Under the pieces are notes generated by a model, which saw only the letters and a program-made list of their open reading frames with translations, had not been told where the DNA came from and did no database searches. DNA of 64,000 nucleotides from Diphasiastrum complanatum (taxonomy: Eukaryota > Streptophyta > Lycopodiopsida > Lycopodiales > Lycopodiaceae): the NCBI GenBank assembly GCA_029204225.1, contig CM055097.1:10031184-10095183 (forward strand). The letters run 5' to 3'. The position numbers and the translations under genes were made by a program. This document shows positions 47,530 through 59,254 of this stretch, one piece after another (positions within the stretch are counted from its first letter, which is position 1; the number at the start of each line of letters is the position of its first letter).

Positions 47530-47962
47530 CACTGTAATTGTAATAACTTATTAATGATCAGTCTACGTCTATGGCAGAACAAAGAGAGAGGAGAAGAAGA
47601 ACAGTGACTACTCCTAAAACTTGAACTGATTCAACTTATGAATTGCTCTCTTAAAATGAACTAATTTACTGATTTATTGAAGAAAGGTTGTTGATTGTCA
47701 CAGCCCTAACAGAATGCGCCATCATCCACCTAGCATGTGCCATGTGGAAATATGGAATTGGACCCGAAATATGTAATTGTAATAAATAAGGCTCAAATTT
47801 GATGAAGTCATTTGTTTGGTAACCCTTGAATAATAGTTTAGGTCTGTTCGACATTGCGTCGACAATACATGTATTTTGTAGATGGTCTTCAAAACCTTCG
47901 ATATTGTCTTGTAGAGTAAATAGTTCAACATTATAGAATGATTTAAGGAATGAAATCCAATA
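47530..47962 (-). repeat. 5' LTR of copia X
   Basis: It aligns with the Y LTR from about 58684 to 59235. It carries only a short AAAGAGAGAGGAGAAG where Y has a (GA)n run of about 157 bases. Confidence 0.72.
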
Positions 47963-47967
47963 CTTTG

Positions 47968-48198
47968 AACAATAAATTCCTGTGAAAGCAATTCATGAAC
48001 TTGTTTGTGCGCTTCTTCCTTTTCTTCTCTTGATAGTCTAAGAGGTGGTAGGTTAATCGATTTAGATCCTAGTTCTAATTCAATGATATGATCCAAGAAT
48101 CTAGTCGGTGGTTCGCCTTTAGGTAACTGTTTAGCAAACACATTCAAAAATTTATCCAAGATTTTTTGGATCCTTGGAAATAGAAAAGAAAATCCCAA
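47968..48198 (-). pseudogene. Element E reverse transcriptase, N-terminal fragment
   Basis: The minus strand encodes ILDKFLNVFAKQLPKGEPPTR-like sequence followed by REEKEEAHKQVHELL, the usual start of plant Ty3 RT. It is cut at 47968 by copia X and joins LTR sequence at about 48190 without gag or protease. Confidence 0.78.
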
Positions 48199-48670
48199 AG
48201 CTCACAATCACAAAGAAGAAGCTTAGTGCTCTTCTTTGCAAATGAGCCAAAAGATTAAAAAATTGATGCCTCTTGCCTACTTATAGACAATGCCCTGACT
48301 CTACTAAACATAACTATCTTGAAGGATAATTAACTATTGTCAAGTCTTAGTAAATGTATTTGGGCCCTTATTGTGCCAGGAGGATGATCGTCGCCAAGGG
48401 CCGAATCCCACTCTCTTGGCTCTACGAAGAAAGGCCTAATTAGCATAAGACGTAGGGAGATGGGACCTAATTATTAATCTGTTTTTGTATCAAATGAAAC
48501 TTAAAGGACGAAGGTAGGAAAGCAATCCTATTGTCCTTATTAACGAAATTTGAAGGGCCTACAGAGATAACCGCCTTTTTTTTAAGACTAAGATCTGCTT
48601 TTGGGCCTAGCAGAATTTACACTGAATATTATAATGCATTTCTAACACGGATGTACTAAAAGTACATGAT
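48188..48670 (-). repeat. 5' LTR fragment of element E with a 155-bp insert
   Basis: It is homologous to 42331-42669 but carries extra sequence at about 48374-48529 (from GTGCCAGGAGGATGATCG) that the other LTR lacks. Confidence 0.68.
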
Positions 48671-49128
48671 AGGGAACTACAAGACTGGTTCCCAAGTAGT
48701 TCTTGCAAATCGAGTTAAGTATATTGAGACCGTTGGTCCAATAGTCAAGATTGTCTTGCCATAGTAGCAATAGAATACCTTGAAATTCATCAAATGAATG
48801 GTCAAACTTCTTTCTTGAATGATTACATTTAAGAGAAGATATACATGAAATAGTATGAATTGTTTGTTGATCCAAAATTGAAGAGCCATATTTGCAAAAT
48901 TTGCAAGGACTTTTATGCTCTAAAATAGGATGCACGGGCATGATATTGAAGGATCAATGAATTCTTATTGTAGCTCAAGTTTTTGGCCAATACGGTACAA
49001 AAGTCAACAAATAGTTAATATTGTTGAAAAATGTGTCGCGGAAGCGAGAGTGTTTCGTTTTCTTCTTCCCTCTCTTCTTATTCGCGAACCATTTTGTGTC
49101 TTTGAATTTTCTTTTGCGCGGAAGTGGT
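48671..49128. other. Region between elements E and D, no gene seen
   Basis: A 99-codon minus-strand frame spans 48642-48941, partly in the LTR, with no recognised similarity. No LTR matching the 5' LTR remnant of D was found here. Confidence 0.4.
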
Positions 49129-50034
49129 TTACAAGATCCCAGACGAGCGACTACACATCACAGGGGGGGAGGAGGTGGATGCTTGAGATGGCGGATAAAG
49201 GTTAGTATGTGGCACGAGGGTAGACAAAAGGGATGAGCGTTGGAAACCGTGCACTTTCATCTCGATAAGTGCGCAGACAAAGTTACACAACAGGGGGCCT
49301 GCTGCGATTTGCTCACGGTTGTTGGGTTTGATGGAGTTGGTTAGTTCTCGAATAAGGAAGCTATGCCAATCGTATGGCACAACGGAGGGACCAGAGAATT
49401 CCAGAAAGGATTCCACTATCTGACTCAGCAGCGTAGATTGGATTTCATCCTTGCGAAATGTTGAAATAACTATAAAGTTATTCAACAGATGCGCAGCCGT
49501 CTGAATGACGGGTTCCGTGATAGTGTCTATTAGATAACCATTGTTAGTCTGGATGGGAATTTTTGGTGTGGTTTGGTTGACGAACGGTTTGATCAGAGCT
49601 TTGGCGTGGCGATGGGAGATGGGCTGACGATCACCGGACATAATGCCAACGGTGACCATCGAGTCGACATTAATCTTGATCTTGTACATAGTACCTTGGT
49701 ACAAGAAGTGGAAACAAGCCTTGTCCTCGTCCCAAGTGGCGTAAGCATGAAGGACGAGGCCCATGTTAATCTCATAATGGAAGAACGCCGGGTAAAAACC
49801 CATTGCCGCTAGAAGTGGACCGGCTGTCTGTAGCCATGGTTGGATCAGAGCGTTAGAGGGTAGAGGCCAAATCTGTGTAGCCTCAGGGATGTCACACTGG
49901 ATCATATGTTTGGCGCCAGAGTCTTCAGAGGATGAGGAGGCCATGTTAGTAGTGATGATTAGTGGTCGAAAAAATAGAAAAAACGGTGGAAAATGGAAAA
50001 GGGTGTGGAAACGACAGAAAACTCTGAATAACAA
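49129..50034 (-). CDS. Extra ORF downstream of pol in element D, 301 codons
   Basis: An open frame without internal stop lies about 1 kb after the integrase, in the same orientation. The likely start is the second Met (49944), opening MASSSSEDSGAKHM after a phenylalanine-rich, probably untranslated stretch. The product of about 271 residues has no transmembrane segment after that start. Athila/Tat elements often carry an additional ORF here (env-like or Transposase_32/ATHILA-ORF type), and the blocks around FHYEINMGLVLHAY and YKIKINVDSMVTVGI could fit the latter. This is a guess from pattern. A TATA box lies at 50199-50205. Confidence 0.55.
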   Translation of the reverse strand: MLFRVFCRFHTLFHFPPFFLFFRPLIITTNMASSSSEDSGAKHMIQCDIPEATQIWPLPSNALIQPWLQTAGPLLAAMGFYPAFFHYEINMGLVLHAYATWDEDKACFHFLYQGTMYKIKINVDSMVTVGIMSGDRQPISHRHAKALIKPFVNQTTPKIPIQTNNGYLIDTITEPVIQTAAHLLNNFIVISTFRKDEIQSTLLSQIVESFLEFSGPSVVPYDWHSFLIRELTNSIKPNNREQIAAGPLLCNFVCALIEMKVHGFQRSSLLSTLVPHTNLYPPSQASTSSPPVMCSRSSGIL

Positions 50035-50198
50035 GTGTTGGATGATAAGGAGTGTAGTTCAGAGCACTGAACGGTGTTCAATAATATCAGATGATAACTG
50101 GTAGGAAGTTTGGTTGCAAACGGAGAACTTGGTAATTTCATGAGTAAATTTCGGCAGAGCTTCGCTAGCAAAGGTGACAAATGACTCGAATTCAGCCC

Positions 50199-50205
50199 TT
50201 ATATA
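50199..50205 (-). promoter_or_regulatory. TATA box upstream of the extra ORF
   Basis: The minus strand reads CCGCTATATAAGG, a strong plant TATA match, about 255 bases before the Met at 49944. It lies between the motif array and the ORF and could give the ORF its own transcript. Confidence 0.5.
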
Positions 50206-50310
50206 GCGGAATTTAGAGTGCGTATTAGGTGAAATCCACTTTCCCGTGCTCAGTTCCACCCAAATTTTGGCAGGCACATTCTTCACAAAATTCTAAGACC
50301 TCAGGGAAGC

Positions 50311-50595
50311 TTGCGAGAGTTCAGAAGGTGATTTGACTGCTATGTGAAGGTTCTGCGAGGGTTCGGGCTGTCTGCGAGGGTTCAACTCTCGCAGGAAGTG
50401 ATCTCTCGCACAACTTGTTCATGTGATTGGATTTTCAAAATCAGACCATGTAAGCAGGCTAATTTCACTGTTTAGATTCCATTTAAGCACCTTGCGAGGG
50501 TTGGTAAGATGATCTCAATGCTCTGCGAGGGTTCTGAAAATTTAGCTTTTGGAAACTCTCGCCTACACTAAAAAATAATGATTCCTCCATCGGAA
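50311..50595. repeat. GCGAGAGTT motif array, pol to extra-ORF spacer
   Basis: Eight or nine copies of CTGCGAGRGTTC or its complement GAAYCTCGCAG occur in both orientations, for example at 50313, 50354, 50373, 50384, 50404, 50493, 50523, 50553 and 50592. A facing pair at 50372-50394 can fold into a hairpin. The same motif is scattered through the leader at 57301-58100. Confidence 0.8.
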
Positions 50596-51030
50596 ACTCT
50601 CGCAAAAATTTTCATGGATGCATCTAGGTCAGATCTGGTGACTGTCCAATTTTCAAGAGCTATCTCCCAGGAGATCTCAAAAAATCATGAAAAAAGTGCT
50701 TTTTCAAAGAGTTTTTTGATGAGATCTCGAAATTTTCTGATTTTTAACTTTTGTAAACTGGTAATCAGTCTCATCCAGGCTTGATCTGACTGTTGGTGGT
50801 TCTCTGAAAGTTTTGATGGATTCTTGGTAGTAGATCCATCAGTCAATCTGATGATCTGCTTTCTTTTTTATCCTATCTGGATCTGGATCCTCCTTGGATT
50901 TTGATGGATTTTTCCGATCTTGCCAGATTTGGCTGATCTAGCTTGATTTGGCTTTATCTCCTTAGATCTAGCGGTGATGGCTTAGCAGATTAGCTTTTTT
51001 GTAACGTGCCACCCCCAATCTGGATCTGTC

Positions 51031-53703
51031 TCAGTGTGGTGGCCAGTACTTGTGCAACCGGCTACCATTGATGGGTGTGTCGAATGGCGTCCCATCTAGT
51101 TTTTCTAAGTTCACGGCTCCATGATTAAGAATTTCTTTGATCCTATAAGGACCTTCGCCAGTGAATTTTAACTTTCCCTTGATCGCCTTGGTTTTATACA
51201 TCAGGACCAGATCTCCTGAACAAAGATCCTTCTTTTGTAATCTTCGATCATGCCAAGCTTTGCGTCTTTCCTTTTCAGCTGCCAGTGCATGCACAACTAG
51301 TAAGCGTGTTTCACAGAGTTTATGCAGAGCTTCGTGGCGTAGCTGTAGAGATTTGAAATCATTAAGACATTGCGTGGTGGCAATCCTTAATGAAGGAACT
51401 AAAAACTCTACTGGCATCACAGCATCCTGACCATATACCAATTAGAAGGGTGTTTGATCAGTGCTTCCTTTATATGTTGTCCTGAATGCCCACAGTGCAG
51501 CATGCAACTTGTGTTCCCAATCTGATCTGCTAGCTTCAACTATTTTCGTGAGCATGCTACACAGGATCTTATTGGATGATTCTGCTTGCCCATTACCATG
51601 AGGATAATAAGGTGTACTAGTTCTGTGGATCACGAAAAATTCTTCCAGCAGGACCTTGATGGTCTCGTTGATGAAATGGCTTCCGCGATCACTGACTAGA
51701 TCCATCGAGCATCCGAAGCGCACAATGATATTTTCATAAAGAAACTTGGCAGTGGTCCTAGCATCAGCTACTCTTACTGCCTTGGCTTCGACCCATTTGT
51801 TGAGGTAGTCTGTGGCTACGATTATGTATCGAGCCTGGGAACTCCTTGCTGTAGGGTGAATTGGACCAATATAATCCAATCCCCATTTTTCAAACGGTGC
51901 TTGGGCTAAGACTGGGTGCAGTAGATCATAGTTCAATCTCGTTGGTCTCCTTGCCCTTTGGTACACATCGCACTTTTTCAAGTATTTCTCTGTATCTTTA
52001 TGAATCGTTGGCCACCAACATCCTGATTGCATGATCTTGCGAACTATAATGTCAGATGCAAAATGGCCCAAACCCATGCCTTCATGTGAAAGCGAAATGA
52101 TCTGGGTGGTCTCATGAGGAAGAATACACCGCCAAAGAATTCCATCAAGACCTCTTCGGTACAACTGGCCGACAATCAGCTGATAAGGTCTAGCCTTCAA
52201 GTTCAATTTCCGTTGGAAGCCTTTAGTAGTGATTTGTCTGGTTGGCCCCGCATTAGATATTCAACAATGTCGGCAGCCCATTCTGGTACTATGTCCACGT
52301 AAAATAAGACAACATCTGCCAACTCATCGTCAGGTTGGGTTGCAATCTCCTTTCCCTTGATTCGTGACACATGATCTGCCATGTAGTGTTGTTTTCCCTT
52401 GTGAACTACTATCCGAAAATCAAACTCCAATAACAGAAGTAGCCATCTGGTAATTCTTCCGGTGTTGCAAGTTTTATTAACGAGATAGAGCAAGGGTTGA
52501 TAGTCCGTATAAAAAGCAAATGTGTGGCCATCAAGTAATGTTGAAATTTCTTAACCGCATAGATTATTGTCAATGCTTCCCGCTCTGTGGTTGAATAGTT
52601 CATTTCGGTATCACTGAGCTGTCGGCTTGCAAACCGGATTGGAATATCCTTTTTGTGCTCACCTGGCTGGGTTAAGATTGCTCCAACTGCATACTTCAAT
52701 GCATCTGTATGCACGTGAAACGCAATAGACCAATTGGGTGGGCGTAAAATTGGTGCGGAAACCACTGCATCCTTAAGCTTTTGAAAAGCCTTTAGGGCCT
52801 CCTCATTCCAATGTGGATCTGTTGTGAGTTTGTAGATTGGTCTGGCTAACTCCGCAAAATCAAGAATGAAGATCCTATAATAGGTAGCATGACCCATGAA
52901 AATGTAGACCTCGCGGATCGTCCCCGGTGGTGGTAGATCAATAATGATCCTGATCCTTGATAGATCTGTGGCGATCCCATGTCTTGACACTATATGGCCG
53001 AGAATCAAACCATGTGTCACCCAGAATTGACATTTTATTGGATTCAGGGAGATCTGGTATTCGCGACAATTTTGTAACACCTTCTCCAAATTGGATAAGT
53101 GTTCTGAATCTGATCCATGCACGCACAGATCGTCCAAGAAAATTTCCAGAAATTTTTGCAAATAATCTTTGAATGTCGCCTGCATGACTCGCTGGAAAGT
53201 GCTTGGGGAATTGCAAAGTCTGAATGGCATCACTTTATAGGCATAGGTTCCCCATTCCGTGGCAAATGTTGTCTTGTGTTGTTCTTGGGGGCTATTTTCA
53301 CTTGGTTGTAGCCACTGAAGCCGTCCAAAAAACTGTAGGCTTCGGCGCCAGCTACCCTGTCGAGGACACTTTTCGTAAATGGTAGAGAAAAATGGTCCTT
53401 TTTGGTGACTGCATCTAGCGCCTTCAGATTCACACAGATCCGCATTTTGCCATTCTTCTTGGGTACTATAACTATCGGCGATACCCATTTCATGTGCTCA
53501 ATCTCGTAAATGAAATCTGCGTTCATCAGCTTTTGCAACTCCTGCTTGATGAGTTCTGTATAATTCGAGTTGCAGCGGTAGTAACGGCTCACCTTGGGGA
53601 CTGCTCCATCCACCAAGGGTATGGTATGTTGGACTACTGTTGGTGGAATGCCCTTTAGATCACTATAGCTCCAGGCAAAACAGTCTTTATATTCCACCAA
53701 CAA
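51031..53703 (-). pseudogene. Element D RT, RNase H and integrase
   Basis: On the minus strand: RT start (KDCFAWSYSDLKGIPP near 53690), KNGKMRICVN (near 53450), a frame change near 53270, KVMPFRLCNSP (near 53235), FLDD catalytic motif (near 53120), RNase H with HTDALKYAVGAIL (near 52710) and HYMADHVSR (near 52385). The integrase has the HHCC finger (52090-51960), catalytic residues in LDYIGP (near 51870), SDRGSHF (near 51685) and GQAESSNK (near 51575), and GPY in the tail (near 51150). The pieces 53703-53230, 53488-52409, 52493-52203, 52206-51442 and 51441-51031 lie in different frames or are split by stops. Few lesions, so it is not very old. Confidence 0.88.
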
Positions 53704-53990
53704 GGATCATAGTCTCTTGAACTGTGTGGGTGTTAACTGCTCTCCCACATGCACTATCTTTTCTTTTTCTCCTGGCTCCGCAAGATTCATCGGCTGTGTT
53801 CACGTAGGTCCCTCCAAGACTTGTTTCGCTGGTGCCCGACTTTGATCAGGCTCTCGCTGGGCTTGTGGCATCATGATTACCACGTCGTCCAAAGTATAAT
53901 TCTTGAAAGTATCAGGCATCTCGTGAACTGAGCTCGCCGAGATTCCTCTTTCAGCATATTGATCTTGGCCCGACTGGTCATTTTTTTATT

Positions 53991-55347
53991 TTATGTCACC
54001 TGTGTAGAAGATGATGCTGTATCTGAGTCCAACTGGATTGACTTTAAGGAATCCAACAGCTTCTTTTTGTCCTTTTTTGTCATTTTGGTGGGTTCATCCT
54101 TGTTGTCTTTCTTCGGGACAGTCGTGACATTCGCCTCATGGTTGCGAATATCAATGTCCACTGTATCTATCGACTCTTCGAGTAGGTCATTCCATCGGAT
54201 CACCTGGTTGTAGCGTTGTTTCAACTTATTCTTCTTATTCGTAGGTGCCTTGGGTGGATCGATCCTTGAGACTTTCGCCATAGTAGACTTTTGTGGTGGT
54301 TGAGCTGCTACCTTCTTGGTTCTGTAACGATTTGGGTCCATGTGGTGTAGGATCTGTTCATCAGTCAACTCAATCTCCTTATTATAAGTTAGAGCAAGTT
54401 GCCAAGGGACTAGATCATCGTCCACTGGGTTCTCAATAGGGTCCGCTGACAACCATGCTACGTTTATCATATTCACCCCAAATGTGATTGGTGTGTCCAT
54501 AGTGTAACATTTGGGTGAAGATGTACTAGGTTCTGGATCTGATTCATATTGACATGCCTGGCAGTCAATAGTTGCTAATGCATCTGTCCATCTCACGACA
54601 TCCGTCTCTGAATGATAGTGACCTCCCTTGGCTGGCCTTGGGCGATCAATCGTATGATCTGTCGTGGATGATCCATCATCAGCCTTGGGTGCAATAGGTT
54701 TCACCGCCCATGTGGTTGGATCAACCTTTACAGCCTGTTCTTTGTTCTCGAATGTGAGTTTCCTTGTACCCCAGTTGTGTACTACTTGCGCAGTCCTCAA
54801 CCATGGTCTTTCCAGTAAAACACGATATGTAGATGGAGATTCAGGTATATCCATGACTACAAAAGTGATCACAAACTAATGCCTACTATCTTTGCGGGGA
54901 TATCGGCAACTACACCTTTTGGTTTCACACAGGATTGATCTGCTAGCTTGATGGCGAATCTTGTTGGCTTCAATCTTGTAGACCCCATTTTTCATATAAA
55001 GTAGTGGAGATCAGATTGACACCTGATCCTCCATCTACCACTGTCACCTCGTCCTTGTATCTCTTGTGTTTGATTGGAAAAGTGATGTTGTGTTCCTCAC
55101 TTTCCCATGCTGCTCCGATGTGGAGGACATTATTTGTTTCATCATAGCCCGCACAATATATGGGCTCAAGCACTACTGGCTCCTCATCCGCTTTGGCCCA
55201 TTCAGCTAGAAGGCTTTTCGCTTGTGGTGCAATCCGCAGTAGTTCTCCGAGTGGTAAACTAACATGGCTTGACAGCAAAAGTGTGAGCCTTTCAATGCGT
55301 GGTTCCTTGGGCTCCACCATGTGAAAAGGTGGTTCATGTTGGTGCAA
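53991..55347 (-). pseudogene. Element D protease and linker region
   Basis: The minus-strand piece 55347-54970 carries VTVVDGGSGVNLIS, an aspartic-protease-like active-site segment with DGGS in place of the usual D(S/T)GA. After a stop, 54872-53991 encodes a Lys/Asp/Thr-rich linker (PESPSTYRVLLERPWL at its start) typical of the segment between protease and RT in Tat/Athila elements. Confidence 0.75.
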
Positions 55348-55559
55348 CCGATCATTCTGATCAGTGCGCAGTGGTGAGCCCGCTTGCGGGACCCGTTCGA
55401 AGCCGACTGGAGGTTCTGTGGGATTGTCTCTTTCTTGCTCTTTTTCCTCCGCTTGTGCGTTAGCGCTGAAGTTGAGGGTTGGTCGTCAATGACCGATGGT
55501 GGTGGTGAGGGAATCACGTCCTTCATCTTTTGTACTTGCGTAACAGCTAACACAGGAGC

Positions 55560-57010
55560 GTGGAATTGTCGACCTTCCGATGGCATCCCTGTTGGAACTG
55601 TTGGTTGTTGTATGGCAACGAGGTTAAGAGGTGCACTGGTTCCAAGTTTAAATGGACAATTCTTGTAACAGTGTCCATAACCGCATTCTCGGCATGAGGT
55701 TGTATATTGTCCCTTGTAGGGACATTCTGCTATTCTGTGTCCTTCGCCGCAGCCGTAGTAGCCATAATTTCTTCCGCCTTGGCGCTGAGTTTGAGCTGCA
55801 TAGGCCGAAACATATTCATTTATGGCAGGATCCATAAATGGTTCATCTGGTCCGTACCATTGTTGCTGCTCAGGTTGAGGTGGCATTTGCATCTCTAGTT
55901 CAACTGTTGTCAGATTTACATGGGCCACTTGTTGATTGGCTGGCCATGGTAAAGCAGGTAAGGCCATACGTTGTGGTTGATTTGGTGCGTTGTACCTTGG
56001 TGTAGTGTTGGGTGCCCCTTGATGATAAGGATACGAAGTCTGATGAGGACTTCTCTTCTGTTAAACAATCTGGGGGTTAAACGGGCAAAATGTCGTATCA
56101 TGCGATGTTGCATTGCATAGATGGCAGAATCTATGTGTCAGTCTCAGATTTGCTTTAGGACTGGACACTCATTCATTATATGGTTTTGCATGCATACTGA
56201 ACACCATACATTCTTTCGTCAAGGATACTGCAGCTGGTTTGGTTCTCGTTGATGTGGAGTTATTGCTACAGTTTCCTGTAAGGCTTTCAGTTTTTGGACA
56301 AACTACGTCGTAAGTTGCTCCATCTGTTGTTTGTGTAATTTTGTCATTTGCTCCAACAGCAGTTCTGTGGATAGAGCGGATGCGTTTGATGATGATGATG
56401 TGATCGCGAAAGTAGGAGTGTGGGTGGAAGGATATTCGTCGTCAGATCCCTCATCCTCTTCCCTGATGGCATCTTCCATAGCTTCTTGCAAAGTAGCATA
56501 CTGCTCCCCTCGTTTCAGTACTCTTCTGATACTTCGTGGTAATCTGGCTAGGAACCAATGATCACTACATGATCGGGAGTTAGGGCTGCACTGCACTCGG
56601 ATCGTAGATGTTTGACCCGTTCAATATAGTCCCGGACCCTTTCTCATTTTCCCATCTTGACTTTGCTCAGCAGGAGAAACGGATCTTTCAGAAACTTTTT
56701 TGGTTTAAAGCGCGTAATGAGAGCCACTTTAACCGCTTCCCAGGTGGATTTTTCTTTCTCTGACAGGTTGAAAAACCAATCCTGAGCCACTGCTAGTAAG
56801 GACATAGGAATAGCATCAGCTTCTCTGCAGGTGTCTGTTCGCCGTAGATTTCACAAGCTTGCTCGTAGATCTGGAGGAATCGGATGAGATCTGATGATCC
56901 ATCGTATTTTGGTATTTCCATCTGTGGTGCTCTCTAGACTGCTTGCAAAGGAGCGACAAGTACGGGTTGGCCCATTGGATCCATTGGTGCTGGTTACAGT
57001 TTTGTCTCTT
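55560..57010 (-). pseudogene. Element D gag, frameshifted
   Basis: Read through frame changes on the minus strand: KYDGSSDLIRFLQIYEQAC (near 56900), AQDWFFNLSEKEKSTWEAV (near 56780), KKFLKDPFLLLSKVKMG (near 56690), an acidic hinge (EDEGSDDEYPS near 56440), then a Gln/Pro-rich part and two Cys-His knuckles (55750-55650). The first knuckle has Tyr for its first Cys; the second reads CRECGYGHCYKNC. Gag would form the particle shell. Confidence 0.82.
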
Positions 57011-57019
57011 GTTGCACAA

Positions 57020-58375
57020 CTGCTAATCTGGGAAGGTGTGGTGTCTGATTTGCTATCCTTCATGCTATTGATCGTCCCAATCTCAGATTCATCCGATGGT
57101 GGGTTCCAAAGTGATTGGATCTTGCTTATACAGTAGGATGCAGTCTGGATCTTCAAGGATCTGATCGATCTGATCGGCCGAAAGCGAATTTTAGGCCTTT
57201 TACGGTGGTTTTTTTCTTGATAACTTTTTACTCCTTGCACTGATTGACCTAAGATTTTGACAGTAGCTAGATCTGATGCAGATCTTTTCACTTATCTAGT
57301 CTGCAAGGGTTATCTTGTGCGAGGGTTGGTTGTGCGAGGGTTCTTTAGTTGTTTTGTAGGTCAAAAACTTGATATCTTTCAGATCTCTGGGAAGTAACTC
57401 TTGCAAGATTCACAGTAGCTGGATCTGATGCAGATCTCACTATAGAATTCTCTGCGAGAGTTAGATCTCGCAAGAAGTGAAAATTTCACTGTCTACGAGG
57501 GTTTAAAACCATTTTTTTGGCTTGATCTTCACCAGATCTTCACACTAACTCTCGCAGGCTTCATCACTGATGTAGATTGACATTCTGGATTGATTGAGAG
57601 GGTCTGCAAGAGTTCTTACTGGAAGGATTTTTTGATCTTTACTTTTTAGTAATTTTTTTGTACTTAAATCCAATTTTCTGCTCACTGGAATCAGACTAAC
57701 TCTTGCAAGCTCTTCTGTGTCTTGGTCTCACTGAGATGGAACTTCAGAATCCTCTGCGATAGTTCTTGACCATTGGAACTGAAAATTTTGCTGTCTGTGA
57801 GGGTTCACTGGTACTTTCCCGTCTTTCTTTCATTGGGAACTCTCACACAGGCACTTAGATATCAAACTAACTCTCACAAGCTTCTCTGTATCCTGGTCTC
57901 ATTGAGATGGAACTTCAGAGGGCTCTACGAGAGTTCTTATAAATATTTGAATTTTTTTGGATTTTTTCAAAGGTTTTTTGAATTTTTTATGATTTTTCTT
58001 TGATTTTTACAATTTGCTTGAATCAGTGAGAATTAACCCTTGCATGACTGGCAGCAACTCTAGGATACTGTCCCAGACCTGCATAGAAGCCTGCGAGAGT
58101 TTGAAGATATAAAAATCTGATGAGATTTTAAGCCCTTTTTTCTTCCAAAATGCAGATTGGTGTGTTTTTGGGTTTTTTGGCTGGTTGGTTTGGGTTTCAA
58201 GCCCTTAGAGGCTGTTCAGGGCCTCCTCTACCCTCTCACACCTCCTTCGCTAGTTGTGAACAGTCCAAACACAAAAAAAAATACAGAAAACTAACTCTAA
58301 ACTCCCAAAAATCTACCTAAACTACTCTAAAAATCAAGAAAATAGCTAAAATGCAGCTAAACTACTTAGTGGAAT
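57020..58375 (-). other. Leader of element D with dispersed motif array
   Basis: About 1.35 kb between primer site and gag shows no gene. From 57301 to 58100 it holds some fifteen copies of the CTGCGAGAGTTC motif or its complement, many with one change (CTGCAAGGGTT, AACTCTTGCAAG), mixed with GATCTG-rich parts. Confidence 0.75.
57301..58100. repeat. GCGAGAGTT motif array, leader copy
   Basis: Forward-type motifs are near 57302, 57319, 57332, 57451, 57494, 57604, 57754, 57796, 57926 and 58089. Complement-type motifs are near 57394, 57547, 57711, 57840, 57869 and 58033. Spacing is irregular and orientation alternates, so this is neither a simple tandem repeat nor a CRISPR. Confidence 0.78.
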
Positions 58376-58396
58376 CCTATCTCGGCAACGGCGCCA
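58376..58396 (-). other. Primer-binding site of element D (TGGCGCC type)
   Basis: The minus strand reads TGGCGCCGTTGCCGAGATAG, the conserved start found after the 5' LTR of Tat/Athila elements, one base from the LTR end TACA. Confidence 0.85.
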
Positions 58397-58397
58397 C

Positions 58398-58437
58398 TGT
58401 AGGGTTGAAGATCTTACGTAGTATAGCCCTCCTGCCT
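58398..58437 (-). repeat. Remnant of the 5' LTR of element D
   Basis: It starts TGTAGGGTTGAAG next to the primer site, giving the LTR end CTTCAACCCTACA on the minus strand. After about 40 bases the sequence changes to copia Y LTR. Confidence 0.65.
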
Positions 58438-59235
<798 letters not shown>

Positions 59236-59254
59236 CTCCCCCTTAATGTGAACT

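Larger units (their letters stand above)
45355..47962 (-). mobile_element. Ty1/copia element X, internally deleted
   Basis: LTR-like ends (45355-45620 and about 47530-47962) enclose integrase, RT and RNase H remnants on the minus strand. The right border at 47962 lies within the RT of element E, beside CTTTG, a candidate target duplication. Gag and the central RT with its YVDD motif are absent. Confidence 0.75.
42331..48670 (-). mobile_element. Ty3 element E, deleted and interrupted by copia X
   Basis: LTR-like repeats at 42331-42669 and 48188-48670 enclose minus-strand Ty3 pol fragments: integrase and RNase H on the left, the start of RT on the right. Copia X and a TRIM-like repeat pair lie between. 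Gag, protease and most of RT are missing, so the element was deleted before or after X inserted. Confidence 0.72.
49129..58437 (-). mobile_element. Tat/Athila-type Ty3 element D with extra downstream ORF
   Basis: From right to left on the minus strand: LTR remnant (58398-58437), primer site (58376-58396), long leader (57020-58375), gag, protease, RT, RNase H, integrase (to 51031), a spacer with a motif array, and an extra ORF (50034-49129). The integrase lacks a chromodomain and the primer site begins TGGCGCCGTTGCCG, both typical of the Tat/Athila branch. Stops and frameshifts are moderate in number. The 3' LTR was not found. Confidence 0.85.

Noticed and set aside
51011-51025. GGGGGTGG after the D integrase stop as the polypurine tract and start of the 3' LTR
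   Set aside because: The following sequence does not match the 5' LTR remnant, and an ORF with promoter follows. Kept as a possibility only.
50311-58100. GCGAGAGTT arrays as a CRISPR array
   Set aside because: Spacing is irregular, orientation alternates, units are about 10 bases, and the genome is plant nuclear.
49129-58437. Element D as an endogenous pararetrovirus
   Set aside because: It has a full integrase with D-D-E motifs, a TGGCGCC primer site and LTR end, and no movement-protein-like sequence was seen.
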